Positions 35,584 through 45,733 are shown, counted from the stretch's first letter. The stretch is DNA of 64,000 nt from Herbiconiux sp. (GCF_023264895.1 NZ_JAHFUY010000018.1:1-64000), one strand, 5' to 3'. The notes: generated from the letters alone by a model not told the origin. Made by a program: numbers and translations.

Positions 35584-37970
35584 AGGGTGTCTCCTTCGCT
35601 CGGAGGCGTGTCGGGGTTGTCGGGGGCGGCGGTGCGGGCGTCGGCGTCTTCCGGCTCCGGATCGGGGACGGCCACTGTGGGCGAGGCGGTGTCGGTGATG
35701 ATGACGTCGGGCTCGGGGGCCGCGGCCTCCGGATGCGCCGTGAGCATCTCGTCGTCGGCCGGCCACGGGGCGGCCCCGCTGGGTCGACTGGAGGGCGGCA
35801 CGTCGACGGTCCCCCACGCGCTCGGCCGGGGACCGAGCTCGAGCACGAGCTCACCGCCGGCGTGCAGCTCGGTGCCGTGGATCCAGGTGCGCTCGAGCGG
35901 CTCGCCGTTCAGCCACGCGGCCTGCACGTACTGCGCGGGACCGCCCGCGACCGGTTCCACGAAGCCGCGGGTGCGCATCCGGAACTCGCCGCCGGCGACC
36001 GCGAGGCGCGACTCGGCGAAGGAGGGGGCGTTGACGAGCACGATGCTCTGCCCGGCCACGGGGAAGAGGCCGAGCGAGGCCCAGACGTACCAGGAGCTCA
36101 GGCCGCCGGAGTCGTCGTTGCCCGGGAGGCCGCCGCGGCCCACGCCGAACTGCTGCAGCACGATGTCGTGCACGACCTCGGCCGTGCGGTCCGGGCGGCC
36201 GGCGTAGTGGTAGGCCCACGGCGCCTCCATGTCGGGCTCGTTGTTGAGCCCCTCGAAGCGCCCGAGGGCGTAGCCGGCCGCGAGCTCGTCGGCGGGCGGC
36301 TTGTTGCCCGGCTGCACCACCGCATCCGCCCCGTAGCCGAAGAAGGCGTCGAGCTGGGCGATGAAGCGCTCGCGGCCGCCGCTCACCGCGATGCGGCCGG
36401 CCATGTCGTGCTGCAGCCGGAACGAGTAGTTGTAGCGGCTGCCCTCGTAGTACGTGCTGTCCTTGAGGAGGCCCGACTCGGGGTCGTAGGCGTTGACCCA
36501 GCGCTCGGCGAGCTCCTCGAACTGGGCGGCGAGCGCCCGGTCGCCCACGTGGCGGGCGACCTTGGCCGTGCACCAGTAGCCGAAGGCGATGTCGAGGGTG
36601 TGGCTGATCGGATGCGCCTCGCCGCGCAGCAGGTACTCCTCGCCGTAGGTGCGGCGCAGGTCGTCGCTCATGTGCACGAGTGCCCAGTCCCAGTCGATGC
36701 CCTCCACGCCGAGCTGGCAGAGGTCGGCGAGGAACGTGTGCGCGAGGGCGCTCGCCTGCCGCGAGAAGCGGTCGCCGCCGCGGGCGAGCCGGTAGCCGAT
36801 CGGGAAGTTGCCCTCCTCCTCGCAGATGGTGAGCAGAGCGTTCGCGAGCTCGACGGCCTTCTCGGGCTGCACGGCCGTGAGCAGGGGCAGCTGGGTGCGG
36901 TAGATGTCCCACATCGTGGCGATGTCGAAGGCGAACGGTCCCTCGCTCGGCCAGAACGGGCTCTCCGACTCGGCGAAGCTCGGCTTGATGAGCGAGTGGT
37001 AGAGCGCCGTGCGGAACACGGTGCTGCGCTCGGCCGACGGGGTGTCGATGGCGATGGTCTTGAGGTGCTTGCGCCAGGTCTTCTGGGTGCGCTGGCGCCG
37101 CGCCTCGAAGCGGGCGGGGCCGGGGCCGCAGTCGTGGCGGAGGTTCTCCTCGGCCTGCTCGACGCCTCGCAGCGAGAAGCCGATGCGGAGCTCGATGGTC
37201 TGGCCGGCCCCGCTCGGGCCCGCCCACATGAGGCCGAAGGGGCGGAGGGTCGTGGGGCGGATGTGGTCGAAGTCGAGCCGGGTGCCGCCCGGCATGAGTC
37301 GCCGGTCGTACCAGAGCATCTGCCGCCACTGCGGGGTGTCGCACTCGACGTGCACGGCGATGGGGGCGCCCTCGGCCACGATCTCGCCGCGGGCGACGCC
37401 GGGCTCCACGGTCTCGAGGTGGGCGCGCAGGGGGATGGTGGAGCCGTAGGGGATGCCGAGGCCGCCCATCGAGAAGTCGATCACGATGCGGGCGTTCGAG
37501 TGCTTCGGGAAGGTGTACCGGTGCACCGCGCTCTTCGGGCCGACCGTGATCTCGGCGCGCACGCCGGAGTCGAGGGTGGCGGCGTAGTAGCCGGGCTCGG
37601 CGCTCTCGTCCGAGAGGTCCCAGGTGCGGCCGAGCACGTCGAGCGGCTCGATCATGGGGGTGACCCGGAAGTAGTTGTAGTACTTGCGGATGGCTCCCGT
37701 GCCCGACTGCTGGAAGTGCGTGAAGCCGCTCGCGAGCTGCCGGTCGTGGATGGTGCTCGGGATGCCCTCGAGGCTGAGGTCGTAGCGACCGTAGCCGGTG
37801 GGGTACGCGCCCGAGTAGGAGCAGGCCGAGACCATGCCGAGGGGGTAGGTGGCGCCCGGGTGGGTGTTGCCGATCTGGGGCTTCGGCCACCACCAGGTGG
37901 CGGCGAGGCCGGACTGGGGCGGGAGGGCCGTGACGTCGGTGCCGATGAAGGGGTCGACCTGGTCGATCAT
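35580..37970 (-). CDS. GH92 family glycosidase (alpha-mannosidase-like)
   Basis: QVDPFIGTD...NTHPGATYPLGMVSACSYSG...FTHFQQSGTGA...MWDIYRTQLPLL...GLPGNDDSGGLSSWYVWASLGLFPVAG. Confidence 0.92.
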   Translation of the reverse strand: MIDQVDPFIGTDVTALPPQSGLAATWWWPKPQIGNTHPGATYPLGMVSACSYSGAYPTGYGRYDLSLEGIPSTIHDRQLASGFTHFQQSGTGAIRKYYNYFRVTPMIEPLDVLGRTWDLSDESAEPGYYAATLDSGVRAEITVGPKSAVHRYTFPKHSNARIVIDFSMGGLGIPYGSTIPLRAHLETVEPGVARGEIVAEGAPIAVHVECDTPQWRQMLWYDRRLMPGGTRLDFDHIRPTTLRPFGLMWAGPSGAGQTIELRIGFSLRGVEQAEENLRHDCGPGPARFEARRQRTQKTWRKHLKTIAIDTPSAERSTVFRTALYHSLIKPSFAESESPFWPSEGPFAFDIATMWDIYRTQLPLLTAVQPEKAVELANALLTICEEEGNFPIGYRLARGGDRFSRQASALAHTFLADLCQLGVEGIDWDWALVHMSDDLRRTYGEEYLLRGEAHPISHTLDIAFGYWCTAKVARHVGDRALAAQFEELAERWVNAYDPESGLLKDSTYYEGSRYNYSFRLQHDMAGRIAVSGGRERFIAQLDAFFGYGADAVVQPGNKPPADELAAGYALGRFEGLNNEPDMEAPWAYHYAGRPDRTAEVVHDIVLQQFGVGRGGLPGNDDSGGLSSWYVWASLGLFPVAGQSIVLVNAPSFAESRLAVAGGEFRMRTRGFVEPVAGGPAQYVQAAWLNGEPLERTWIHGTELHAGGELVLELGPRPSAWGTVDVPPSSRPSGAAPWPADDEMLTAHPEAAAPEPDVIITDTASPTVAVPDPEPEDADARTAAPDNPDTPPSEGDTL

Positions 37971-38152
37971 GCGGGGGCTCCTTCCTTCATGGGCTGCGGC
38001 GTGACGGCGGTCGGTGCGAGCGTCGCTGTGGTTGTGGTCGCTGTGGCCGTGGCCGTCGCTGGAGAGTACGCACGGTCGGGTGCGCACGGGTGAACACGGG
38101 GTGAATGGCGGGGGCGGGGCTGCATGCTTCTCCTCGGCTCGGGTGGGTGGGG

Positions 38153-38731
38153 CTACGGGGGCGGGGCGGTGAGCAGGTCGGCGCGCTCGGCGAGGTAGGG
38201 CTCGAGCGGCGCGAAGGCGGTGCTGCCGGGCTGTAGGTTCCAGCGCACGAGCACGGTGCCGTCGGGGGCGAGGGCGAGGAGGTGGGCGGCGGCGGCGGGC
38301 GCGCTCGTGGCGGGGCCCGGTCTCGTCGGGTCGGTGCTCCGGATGCTGGCCGCATCCGTTGCCACCGGGGTCGTGTCGAAGTTGACGGTGTCGCCGTCGG
38401 CGAACTTCGCCTGGAAGGCGGCGCGCCGGTGATCGCGGCGGATCTCGGCGCGCTCGGACTGGTTCGTGACGCGACCGGGGTCGACGGCGCGCGTGATGGT
38501 GCCGATGGTGTGGAGGCCGCCGCTCTCATCCAGGAGCAGCACGCCGAGGCGCCACACCCGCCCCTTGGCGACCATCACGGGCCCGCGGGCGATGCCCAGG
38601 ATCGGCTTCCGCGCCCGGTACTCGGCGAGCGCCTCGGTGCGGGCGCCGGATGCCTGCAGCTTCTGCACGGCGCCCCGCAGGATCTGCTGCACCCGCTCCT
38701 CGAGAGCCCCGTCGCCCATCCCGCCGTCCAT
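38153..38731 (-). CDS. Conserved hypothetical protein
   Basis: Intact 192-aa ORF; family not recognised. Confidence 0.5.
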   Translation of the reverse strand: MDGGMGDGALEERVQQILRGAVQKLQASGARTEALAEYRARKPILGIARGPVMVAKGRVWRLGVLLLDESGGLHTIGTITRAVDPGRVTNQSERAEIRRDHRRAAFQAKFADGDTVNFDTTPVATDAASIRSTDPTRPGPATSAPAAAAHLLALAPDGTVLVRWNLQPGSTAFAPLEPYLAERADLLTAPPP

Positions 38732-38766
38732 ACCCAGACGCTACCCGGCCGCGTATGTCGCCCGTG

Positions 38767-39252
38767 TTACGAGTTCCTGCCGAGTGGTCGTCTGGCATCT
38801 CGCATGTCTGCGTAGACATCCAGAAGGATCACGCCGCCCACGATGGCGAGCGAGCACTGAAGTGACAGGACGACCGCCTCGGGGTCACCTGTCGTCCACG
38901 CCGCCATGCACCAGACTGTCGCGGCGACCGGCGGGATCGCGACGAGCGAGACGAACGCCGCGCGCCCCAGCCCCAGTGGACGGACCACGGCCATCCCGAC
39001 CGCGATGAGGCCACCCGCGAGAGCCCCCGATGCTTGGCCGACGACCCAGGAGCCGAGGAGCGAGAGGATCAGAGTGACCTCATTCCCCGTCGACGCCAGC
39101 GCAGGATCCGACGCGAGCGTCAGGGCTGTCAGGTAGACGACGCCGTGCAGAACACCCGTGATGCCTCCGGCTGCCGCGCCGGCCGGTGGTGCGATGAGAA
39201 TCGCGGCGAGGGGAGCACACGGGCGCCGGGATGGAGTGCTGGAGGTCTTCAC
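38767..39252 (-). CDS. Hypothetical multi-TM protein
   Basis: 161 aa, about four hydrophobic helices. Confidence 0.6.
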   Translation of the reverse strand: MKTSSTPSRRPCAPLAAILIAPPAGAAAGGITGVLHGVVYLTALTLASDPALASTGNEVTLILSLLGSWVVGQASGALAGGLIAVGMAVVRPLGLGRAAFVSLVAIPPVAATVWCMAAWTTGDPEAVVLSLQCSLAIVGGVILLDVYADMRDARRPLGRNS

Positions 39253-39264
39253 GAGACGATTATT

Positions 39265-39747
39265 TCATGACGAATGATCACTTCTGCGCCAGGCCGGCGT
39301 GAACCAGAGCACGACGGTGAGCCCACCTCCCGCTTCCACTCCGGCCCACACCGCCAGGACAGCGATCTCGCTGATCTCGATTCCGGCGGCACCGAGGCCC
39401 GCCATGATCGACAGCGTCGTGACGACTCCCCCGACCACCGCGGGGATGAGGATCCGCTGGACCACGAGGAGTACGAGAGAGACGACGATGGCCACGAGGC
39501 TGCCGATGATCAACCCCGACGCCGCGCCCGCCACAGCGCCGATCACGACTCCGTGGAGAAGGAGCCCGCCGATCCCCGACAGCGCCCGAGTGGGATCAGC
39601 GAAGGAGTTGGTGGCGACGGTGATGACGCCGAACCCGATGCCGGTGCCGAAACCGAGGACGACACCGCCGGGAATCGAGAGGAAGGGGCTGAACCCCGGG
39701 ATGGGACGGGCACCGGACAGCGCCCGCCCCTCGTTCCCAGAGTTCAC
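39265..39747 (-). CDS. Hypothetical multi-TM protein
   Basis: GTG start at 39747, GTGA overlap with the upstream gene stop; about four helices. Confidence 0.6.
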   Translation of the reverse strand: MNSGNEGRALSGARPIPGFSPFLSIPGGVVLGFGTGIGFGVITVATNSFADPTRALSGIGGLLLHGVVIGAVAGAASGLIIGSLVAIVVSLVLLVVQRILIPAVVGGVVTTLSIMAGLGAAGIEISEIAVLAVWAGVEAGGGLTVVLWFTPAWRRSDHSS

Positions 39748-40952
39748 ACGCCACCGGTGCCGTCGGCCCGGTCGGCGACCCGCCGCCAGAACTCCATCCA
39801 GGTCAGCCCGGCCGCCTTCGAGTTGGCGACGTTCGCGAGAGTACCGAGATCCTTCTTGACCATGGCATGGACGTAGAGATGGAGGTATCCACTCGGGTCG
39901 TTGTACCAGGAGAACGTGATGATCGAACCCTCGCCGTCGAAGTGACCCGGCGCGGCGACGAACTGCAGCGCCCCGCCCATCGCATGCTGCACGATGACCG
40001 GCGCCCAGACCCAGCCGAGCTGAGTCCACGGACTCACCTTGAGCATGAACACGGTGCCGTTCAGCGGGTAGGCGCGGGTGGCGCCCTCGATGGGGAAGTG
40101 GCAGCTGAAACAGGCCTGCAGGAGCCGCTTGGCCGCCGATTCCGAGGCTTTCGGGTAGTGCACAGGGAAGCTCGGCTTCGCGGCGGAGAAGTCGTAGGCG
40201 TAGTACCAGGTGGGGTCGAGGAGGACCGGGAAGGCGGTGTCGGCGGCGAGGTCGACGTGCTGGGTGAGGGTGTCGCCGTTCCAGGTGTAGCGGGTGGGGA
40301 GGGAGGCGCCGGTGGCGTCTCGGGCCCAGGCCGGTTCGAGGGTGCCGATGTAGGCGTGGGTGGCGTCGGCGAGGAGGGTCTGGCCGGTGGGGAGCTCGGT
40401 GGCGTAGGCACCGTCGGGCAGGTCGAACGTGTAGTCGAAGGCCGTGCCCGCCGCCGGTGAGGCGAGGGCCGTGAGGAGGCGGACGCCGTTCTGAAGGGGC
40501 TGGATGTAGGCCGCGGCGGTGGCTTCACCGTCGTCGGCGGGCGATGCCAGGTCGAAGGACGTGATGCCGGAGTCGGAGCGCGGCTGGCCGACCGCTCCCC
40601 CGATCGTGAGCGACACGGCCTGGCCGGCCCCCTCAGTCTGCGCGGGCGAGAGGGCGAGGGGCTCGGTGGGCGAGTTCGGCAGGCCGAGCCGGAACGGGTC
40701 GATGCCGACCTCAGCCCGCAGTGCGTCGGCCTCGGCGGGGGTGGGCGGGGTGCTGGTCTGGGCGAGCTCGTCCGGCGCGAGTGCTTGCAGGAGTGCGATG
40801 GGGTCGTGGATGTCGAGGGCCAGACCGGGCGGCTGCTCGGAGGCTGCGAGGGCAGCGCCGGCCGGGGCGAGGAGCACGGCGCAGAGGGTCGACGCGACCA
40901 CGGCCGCGGCGAGGGAGGCGCGCCGCGGCGTGGATCGGCGGGAAGAGGGCAT
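39744..40952 (-). CDS. Secreted protein of unknown function with distinct C-terminal domain
   Basis: Signal ASLAAAVVASTLCAVLLAPAGAALA; LPTRYTWNGDTLTQHVDLAADTAFPVLLDPTW; C-terminal CFSCHFPIEG...APGHFDGEGSIITFSWYNDPSGYLHLYVHAMV. Confidence 0.65.
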   Translation of the reverse strand: MPSSRRSTPRRASLAAAVVASTLCAVLLAPAGAALAASEQPPGLALDIHDPIALLQALAPDELAQTSTPPTPAEADALRAEVGIDPFRLGLPNSPTEPLALSPAQTEGAGQAVSLTIGGAVGQPRSDSGITSFDLASPADDGEATAAAYIQPLQNGVRLLTALASPAAGTAFDYTFDLPDGAYATELPTGQTLLADATHAYIGTLEPAWARDATGASLPTRYTWNGDTLTQHVDLAADTAFPVLLDPTWYYAYDFSAAKPSFPVHYPKASESAAKRLLQACFSCHFPIEGATRAYPLNGTVFMLKVSPWTQLGWVWAPVIVQHAMGGALQFVAAPGHFDGEGSIITFSWYNDPSGYLHLYVHAMVKKDLGTLANVANSKAAGLTWMEFWRRVADRADGTGGV

Positions 40953-41096
40953 GGAGGAACCTTTCGTCGTTCGTCGACCGTTCCCAGGGCCTGCCGCTGC
41001 AGACAGCATAGACACATGTGGCGTTCGATGCGCATGCTTTCCGAGCTTTTCTCAGTGGCGTTCGCGGGTGTCGGCGGTCGGGTGCAGAGTCGCCTC

Positions 41097-41252
41097 ATGG
41101 ACGCATCCACCCGCTCCGCAGACCTCGCGATGATGCACGGCTACCTGAAGCTCAGGCGCTCCGATCTGCTCGGCAAGCTCGACGGCCTCGGCGAGTACGA
41201 GGTGCGCCGGCCGCTCACCGCCTCGGGCACGAACCTGCTCGGCGCCCGCTGA
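41097..41252 (+). pseudogene. N-terminal remnant of a DinB/DUF664-family protein
   Basis: MDASTRSADLAMMHGYLKLRRSDLLGKLDGLGEYEVRRPLTASGTNLLGAR* matches only the start of DUF664 proteins. Confidence 0.55.
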
Positions 41253-41313
41253 CCGCGTCACCCGCTCGCTCACTCGCCCCGTCGAGTTCCGTAGAGTTCC
41301 GTCGAGTGTCATC

Positions 41314-41378
41314 GAGTCGCGTCGAAGTGTCGCCAAACGGACCTCACCGCCCGAAATGGGAGCACTTCGGCGCGACTC
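41314..41378. repeat. Family C palindromic repeat, copy 1
   Basis: GAGTCGCGTCGAAGTG / CACTTCGGCGCGACTC (15/16 complementary). Confidence 0.9.
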
Positions 41379-41465
41379 ACAGGTTGTCGCGCGACTCCCG
41401 CGGGCGCGGGGCGAGGGAGGGGCGCGGGCGCGGGGCGGGGGTGCGGCGGGAGCGGCCGGGGCTTG

Positions 41466-42035
41466 CTACTCGGGGTCGCAGTGGGTTAGGTCGGTCTCGG
41501 CGAGGGGGTCGCCGGCCGGGATGATGTAGGTCACGAGCAGCACCACGTTCTCGGTGCCCTCGTTCTTGCCCTCGTGCACGTAGCCGGGGCCCTCCTCGAT
41601 GGAGTCGCCCGTCTCGTAGACGTGCACGCCCTCGGGGTAGATCGGCGCGTAGTGGGTGAGCGCCCCCTCCTCCACCACGGCGATCAGTCGCCCGTCGTGG
41701 CAGTGCTTGCCGGTGCCCGCCCCCGGCTTGATCGTGATGCGCCGGAACGCCACCTGCACCGGACCCTCGACCTCGACGTCGACCGCCGCATCCTGCTCGC
41801 CCTTGCCGAGTTCCTCGACCACGACGGGCGCGTCGGTGTCCGCGGGCGTCGGGGTCGGGGTGGGGGTCGCCGCGGCGGAGTCCAACGGGGCGGCCGCTGT
41901 GGCGGAGGCGTCGGCAGACGCTGCGGGAGCGGCCGTCGTCGTGCCTCCCGCGCATCCGGTGAGCAGCAGAGCGGATGCCAGGACCACGGCGATCCCTGCT
42001 CCGACGCCGGTGCGGTGGTGGGGGCGACGAGTCAC
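41466..42035 (-). CDS. Lipoprotein with cupin-like domain
   Basis: Lipobox ALLLTGCAGG; RITIKPGAGTGKHCHDGRLIAVVEEGALTHY; GTG start inferred. Confidence 0.7.
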   Translation of the reverse strand: MTRRPHHRTGVGAGIAVVLASALLLTGCAGGTTTAAPAASADASATAAAPLDSAAATPTPTPTPADTDAPVVVEELGKGEQDAAVDVEVEGPVQVAFRRITIKPGAGTGKHCHDGRLIAVVEEGALTHYAPIYPEGVHVYETGDSIEEGPGYVHEGKNEGTENVVLLVTYIIPAGDPLAETDLTHCDPE

Positions 42036-42375
42036 GGGAACCTCTTCGTTCTGGGGCGTCCGCCCCGGTCGGGTGGCCTTCATCGTGACAGAGCGAGCGG
42101 GGCCACGGCAGGCGACCCGCACCCCCAATTCGGGGCTTCTAATCACCTTCGAGGGCCGCACTTCCGCGCGATCGCAGGGAACTGCGGCGGAGGTCACAGA
42201 TAACGCTTCGGCCACGGGCACGGCATACCCCGCGTCGCCACCGCGGGGGCAGGACCCCGTCGCCTATCCTGATCGCGTCCACGGACCGCGGGGTCGCCGA
42301 GCACACGCATCGACTCCGATCCGAGCTTTACCAGCCCCCGACGCCCCACCCGAACCACGACGAGAGCACGATCCC

Positions 42376-43125
42376 ATGACCACGCGCGAGAGGCTCGACC
42401 GGCGTCGGTCTCCGCTGCGCCTCGTCCTGGTGCTCGTGGCGTCGACGCTCGTGCTGCTCGGGATCGCCGCCGCCGTGGCCGTCGCGCTGCTCCCTCCCGT
42501 GCTCGCCGAGACTCCGCGCGAGCGGATCACCGCGACCTCCGCGACCACCGCGACCACCGCCGAGACGCTCCGCAGCGCGACCGGATCCGCGACGGTCGCC
42601 GTCCCGGCCGGCTGGCTCGTGCTCGGGGTGGGGCCCTTCCTCGCCGAGGGCACGACCACCGTGGTTTCCCCCGACGACGCCTACCGCGCCGAGTTCACGG
42701 TCCTCCGGGTGACCTCCGCCTCCGCCGGGCGCTCCGCCTACACCGAGCTCCTGGCCGCCCACGACATCACCAAGGCGGAGGCGACCGCCGCCTGGAACAC
42801 CGAGACCCTCTCCTCCGGCTACTCGGTGCGGTGGACCGAGCTGACGGCCGACGACGCCGCGGAGGGCGCATCCGCCACCGAACGCGAGAAGGGCATCGCC
42901 GGAGAAGCCGCTGAAGACGACCGGGGACCGACGATCGTCCTCGCCACCCTCACCGCCCCGGATCCGACGATCCCGGTCGAGCTGGTGCTCGTCGCCACGG
43001 TGAGCGCTCCGGATGCCGCCGCCTACCGCACCGTGACGGCCGACCTCCTCACCGAGGCGACCCTGTCGGCGACGGCGTCGACCACACCTCCCACGAGCCC
43101 GGCGACCGGCGGAGGCTCCTCGTGA
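42376..43125 (+). CDS. Hypothetical membrane-anchored extracytoplasmic protein
   Basis: N-terminal TM LVLVLVASTLVLLGIAAAVAVALLPP; 4-nt overlap with the downstream gene. Confidence 0.6.
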   Translation: MTTRERLDRRRSPLRLVLVLVASTLVLLGIAAAVAVALLPPVLAETPRERITATSATTATTAETLRSATGSATVAVPAGWLVLGVGPFLAEGTTTVVSPDDAYRAEFTVLRVTSASAGRSAYTELLAAHDITKAEATAAWNTETLSSGYSVRWTELTADDAAEGASATEREKGIAGEAAEDDRGPTIVLATLTAPDPTIPVELVLVATVSAPDAAAYRTVTADLLTEATLSATASTTPPTSPATGGGSS

Positions 43126-44780
43126 TCCGCCTGCCCACGTCCCCTCGGCACCTCGGCCCACGACGCCGAGTGGCCGTACTCGCGAGCATCCTCACCACCG
43201 CCGCCCTCCTGGCGGGCTGCGCGAGCATCCCTCCCGCTCCCGCCGGCTGGGCACCTCGCGATGCCGCCGTGCCCGCCGTCGCCCTCTCCGGCGCCCCCGC
43301 CGGCCTCGGCGAGGCCGCAGGCGAAGCCGCAGGCGAAGCAGACCCGGGCTCCGAGGAGTCCGCACCGGTCACCGCCCCCGGCCTCGACGAGCGCCTACTC
43401 TTCAACGCCGACCCCGCCGCGGCGGTCGGCGCCCGCTGGGGCGAGATCCCGGGCAACGCCACCTTCACCGGCATCGTGCGCGGCCGCGTCACCGACGCCC
43501 TCCGCGGGCTCGAGGCCACGACCGGTGTCGCCTACTCGCCCGCCGCCGACGCCCCCGACCTCTCCCCCGAGAACCGCGGGTGCGTCGCAGGGTCCTCGAC
43601 CCGCCCGGCGGCGGAGCTCGTGGCCGACCCGGCGTTCACACCGCAGGGCGCCGCGGCGAGCGTCACGATGACCTGCGAGGTCGTCGCCGCGGTCGGCACG
43701 GTGCTCGTCGAGGCGCTGCGCATCACGACGGCCTCGGCCGGCCAGGTCACCTCCGACGAGACCACCGTCTACTACGCCGACACGATGGGATCCTTCGTCA
43801 CCACGAGCGACGCCCTCATCAGCGACGACGGACTCCGCACCCTCCTCACCGAGACCGTGCAGTCGCTCAAGGTGTCGGCAGGGGCGCTCCGGCCCGAGAT
43901 GGTGCAGAGCGTCGACGACTACCCGGTCGAGCAGCTGCGCTCGTGGTTCTCCCTGTTCTCGTTCGCGGCCGACGGCGCGCTCGTGCTGCACCTCCCGAGC
44001 GACTTCACGGTGCCCGAGCTCGACGAGCTGGGACGGCTGCCGAGAACCGATCCGCTCTTCGTCACCCTCCCGCCCGAGCGGGCCGCCGCGCTCCTGAGCG
44101 AGAACGGGCGCCTCATCCAGGCCCCCCTCGCCTCAGGTGCCCCGTTCACCGTGCCGCCCGCACCGACGCGCGGCCAGGAGGCCGTCGACTGCGGGCTCTT
44201 CGCCTGCGTGGCCGTGACCTTCGACGACGGGCCGGGAGCCTTCACGGAGCAGATCCTCGACGATCTCGACGCCCGCCGTGCCGCCGCGACCTTCTACGTG
44301 CAGGGCTACCGGAGTGCGAACAACCCCTCGACGCTCGCGCGCATGCAGTCGACCGGACACCAGATCGGCAACCACACCTGGGACCACCCGGACCTCACCA
44401 AGCTCACCGACGAGCAGATCAAGGCTCAGCTCGATCGCACGAGCCAGGCGGTGCAGGATGCGACGGGGTCGAGGCCGTCGACGTTCCGCCCTCCCTACGG
44501 CGCGGTGGACGAGCGGGTGCTGAAGCAGACCGACCTGCCGGCCATCCTCTGGACCGTCGACACCAACGACTGGCAGCTGCCCGACGATCCGGTGCTCCTC
44601 GACCGCGCGGTGCAGCAGCCGGGGCCGGGATCGATCGTGCTGCTGCACGACGTCCACGAGAACACCGCGCGCCTGACGCCGGCGATGCTCGACGGGCTCC
44701 TCGGCCGCGGCTTCACCCTCGTGACCGTGCAGCAGCTGCTCGGCACGCCCGCTCCGCACACCACGACCACCCGCGGCTAG
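43122..44780 (+). CDS. Secreted polysaccharide deacetylase (NodB domain)
   Basis: VAVTFDDGPGAFTEQILDDLDARRAAATFYVQGYRS...GHQIGNHTWDHPDLTKL...FRPPYGAVD. Confidence 0.92.
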   Translation: MIRLPTSPRHLGPRRRVAVLASILTTAALLAGCASIPPAPAGWAPRDAAVPAVALSGAPAGLGEAAGEAAGEADPGSEESAPVTAPGLDERLLFNADPAAAVGARWGEIPGNATFTGIVRGRVTDALRGLEATTGVAYSPAADAPDLSPENRGCVAGSSTRPAAELVADPAFTPQGAAASVTMTCEVVAAVGTVLVEALRITTASAGQVTSDETTVYYADTMGSFVTTSDALISDDGLRTLLTETVQSLKVSAGALRPEMVQSVDDYPVEQLRSWFSLFSFAADGALVLHLPSDFTVPELDELGRLPRTDPLFVTLPPERAAALLSENGRLIQAPLASGAPFTVPPAPTRGQEAVDCGLFACVAVTFDDGPGAFTEQILDDLDARRAAATFYVQGYRSANNPSTLARMQSTGHQIGNHTWDHPDLTKLTDEQIKAQLDRTSQAVQDATGSRPSTFRPPYGAVDERVLKQTDLPAILWTVDTNDWQLPDDPVLLDRAVQQPGPGSIVLLHDVHENTARLTPAMLDGLLGRGFTLVTVQQLLGTPAPHTTTTRG

Positions 44781-44828
44781 ACGTCTTCCCCTGCCTCTTG
44801 TCTTCAGGCTCCTTGCGGCGTAACGTAC

Positions 44829-44840
44829 AACCAAATGGTT
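44829..44840. promoter_or_regulatory. Inverted repeat AACCA-AA-TGGTT overlapping the ArsR start codon
   Basis: AACCAAATGGTT spans the ATG at 44835; TAACGT/TACAAC A/T-rich promoter-like sequence just upstream. Confidence 0.4.
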
Positions 44841-45251
44841 ATACAAGAACTGAGCGAGGCCGAAGCGGATGCGATCTTCCGCGCTCTCGCCGACTCGACC
44901 CGGCGCGACATCCTGCGCCGGGCCATCCGGCACGAGCAGTCGATCTCCTCGCTCGCCGAGCGCTACACGATGAGCTGGGCGGCGGTGCAGAAGCACGTGA
45001 CGGTGCTCGAGCGCGCCTCCCTCATCGTCAAGGAGCGTCGCGGCAAGGAGCAGATCGTGCGCGCGAACCTCGATTCGGTGCGCCGCGCGTCGCTGCTGCT
45101 CGACCAGTTCGAGCAGCTGTGGCACGAGCGGTTCGACCGGATCGGCGACATCCTCGGCTCGCCCGCCGAGGCACCGACCGACACCGGGGTTCCACTCGAC
45201 TCCGCACCATCCGACACCGCACCACCCGACAAGGAAGGAACAGAACGATGA
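44835..45251 (+). CDS. ArsR family transcriptional regulator
   Basis: ADSTRRDILRRAIRHEQSISSLAERYTMSWAAVQKHVTVLERASLI. Confidence 0.92.
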   Translation: MVIQELSEAEADAIFRALADSTRRDILRRAIRHEQSISSLAERYTMSWAAVQKHVTVLERASLIVKERRGKEQIVRANLDSVRRASLLLDQFEQLWHERFDRIGDILGSPAEAPTDTGVPLDSAPSDTAPPDKEGTER

Positions 45252-45733
45252 CCGTCATCGACGTGAACCGAGACACCGAGGCCCTCACCCTCACCTTCGT
45301 GGCCGAATTCCCCGAGCCGCCGGAGCGCGTCTGGCAGGTCTGGGCCGACGCCCGGCAGCTCGAGCGCTGGTGGGGCCCGCCCACCTGGCCCGCCACCTTC
45401 GACCGGCACGACTTCGTGGCGGGCGGCGAATCCCGCTACTACATGACCGGCCCCGACGGCGACAAGGCGGGAGGCTGGTGGCGCAACGAGGTCGTCGACG
45501 CCCCCACTCGCTTCGAGTTCGAGGACGGCTTCGCGGACGCCGACGGCGTGCCGAACACGGAGCTGCCCACGACCCGCACCGTCGTCACACTGACCGCGAC
45601 CGAGAACGGCACGCGCATGACCACGGTGGCGTCGTTCGGCTCGCTCGAGCAGCTCGATCAGCTCGTGTCGATGGGCATGGAGGAGGGCATGCGCCTCGCC
45701 ATGGGTCAGATCGACGACCTCCTGGCGGCCTGA
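45248..45733 (+). CDS. SRPBCC/AHSA1 domain protein
   Basis: FPEPPERVWQVWADARQLERWWGPPTWPATFDRHDFVAGGESRYYM. Confidence 0.9.
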   Translation: MTVIDVNRDTEALTLTFVAEFPEPPERVWQVWADARQLERWWGPPTWPATFDRHDFVAGGESRYYMTGPDGDKAGGWWRNEVVDAPTRFEFEDGFADADGVPNTELPTTRTVVTLTATENGTRMTTVASFGSLEQLDQLVSMGMEEGMRLAMGQIDDLLAA

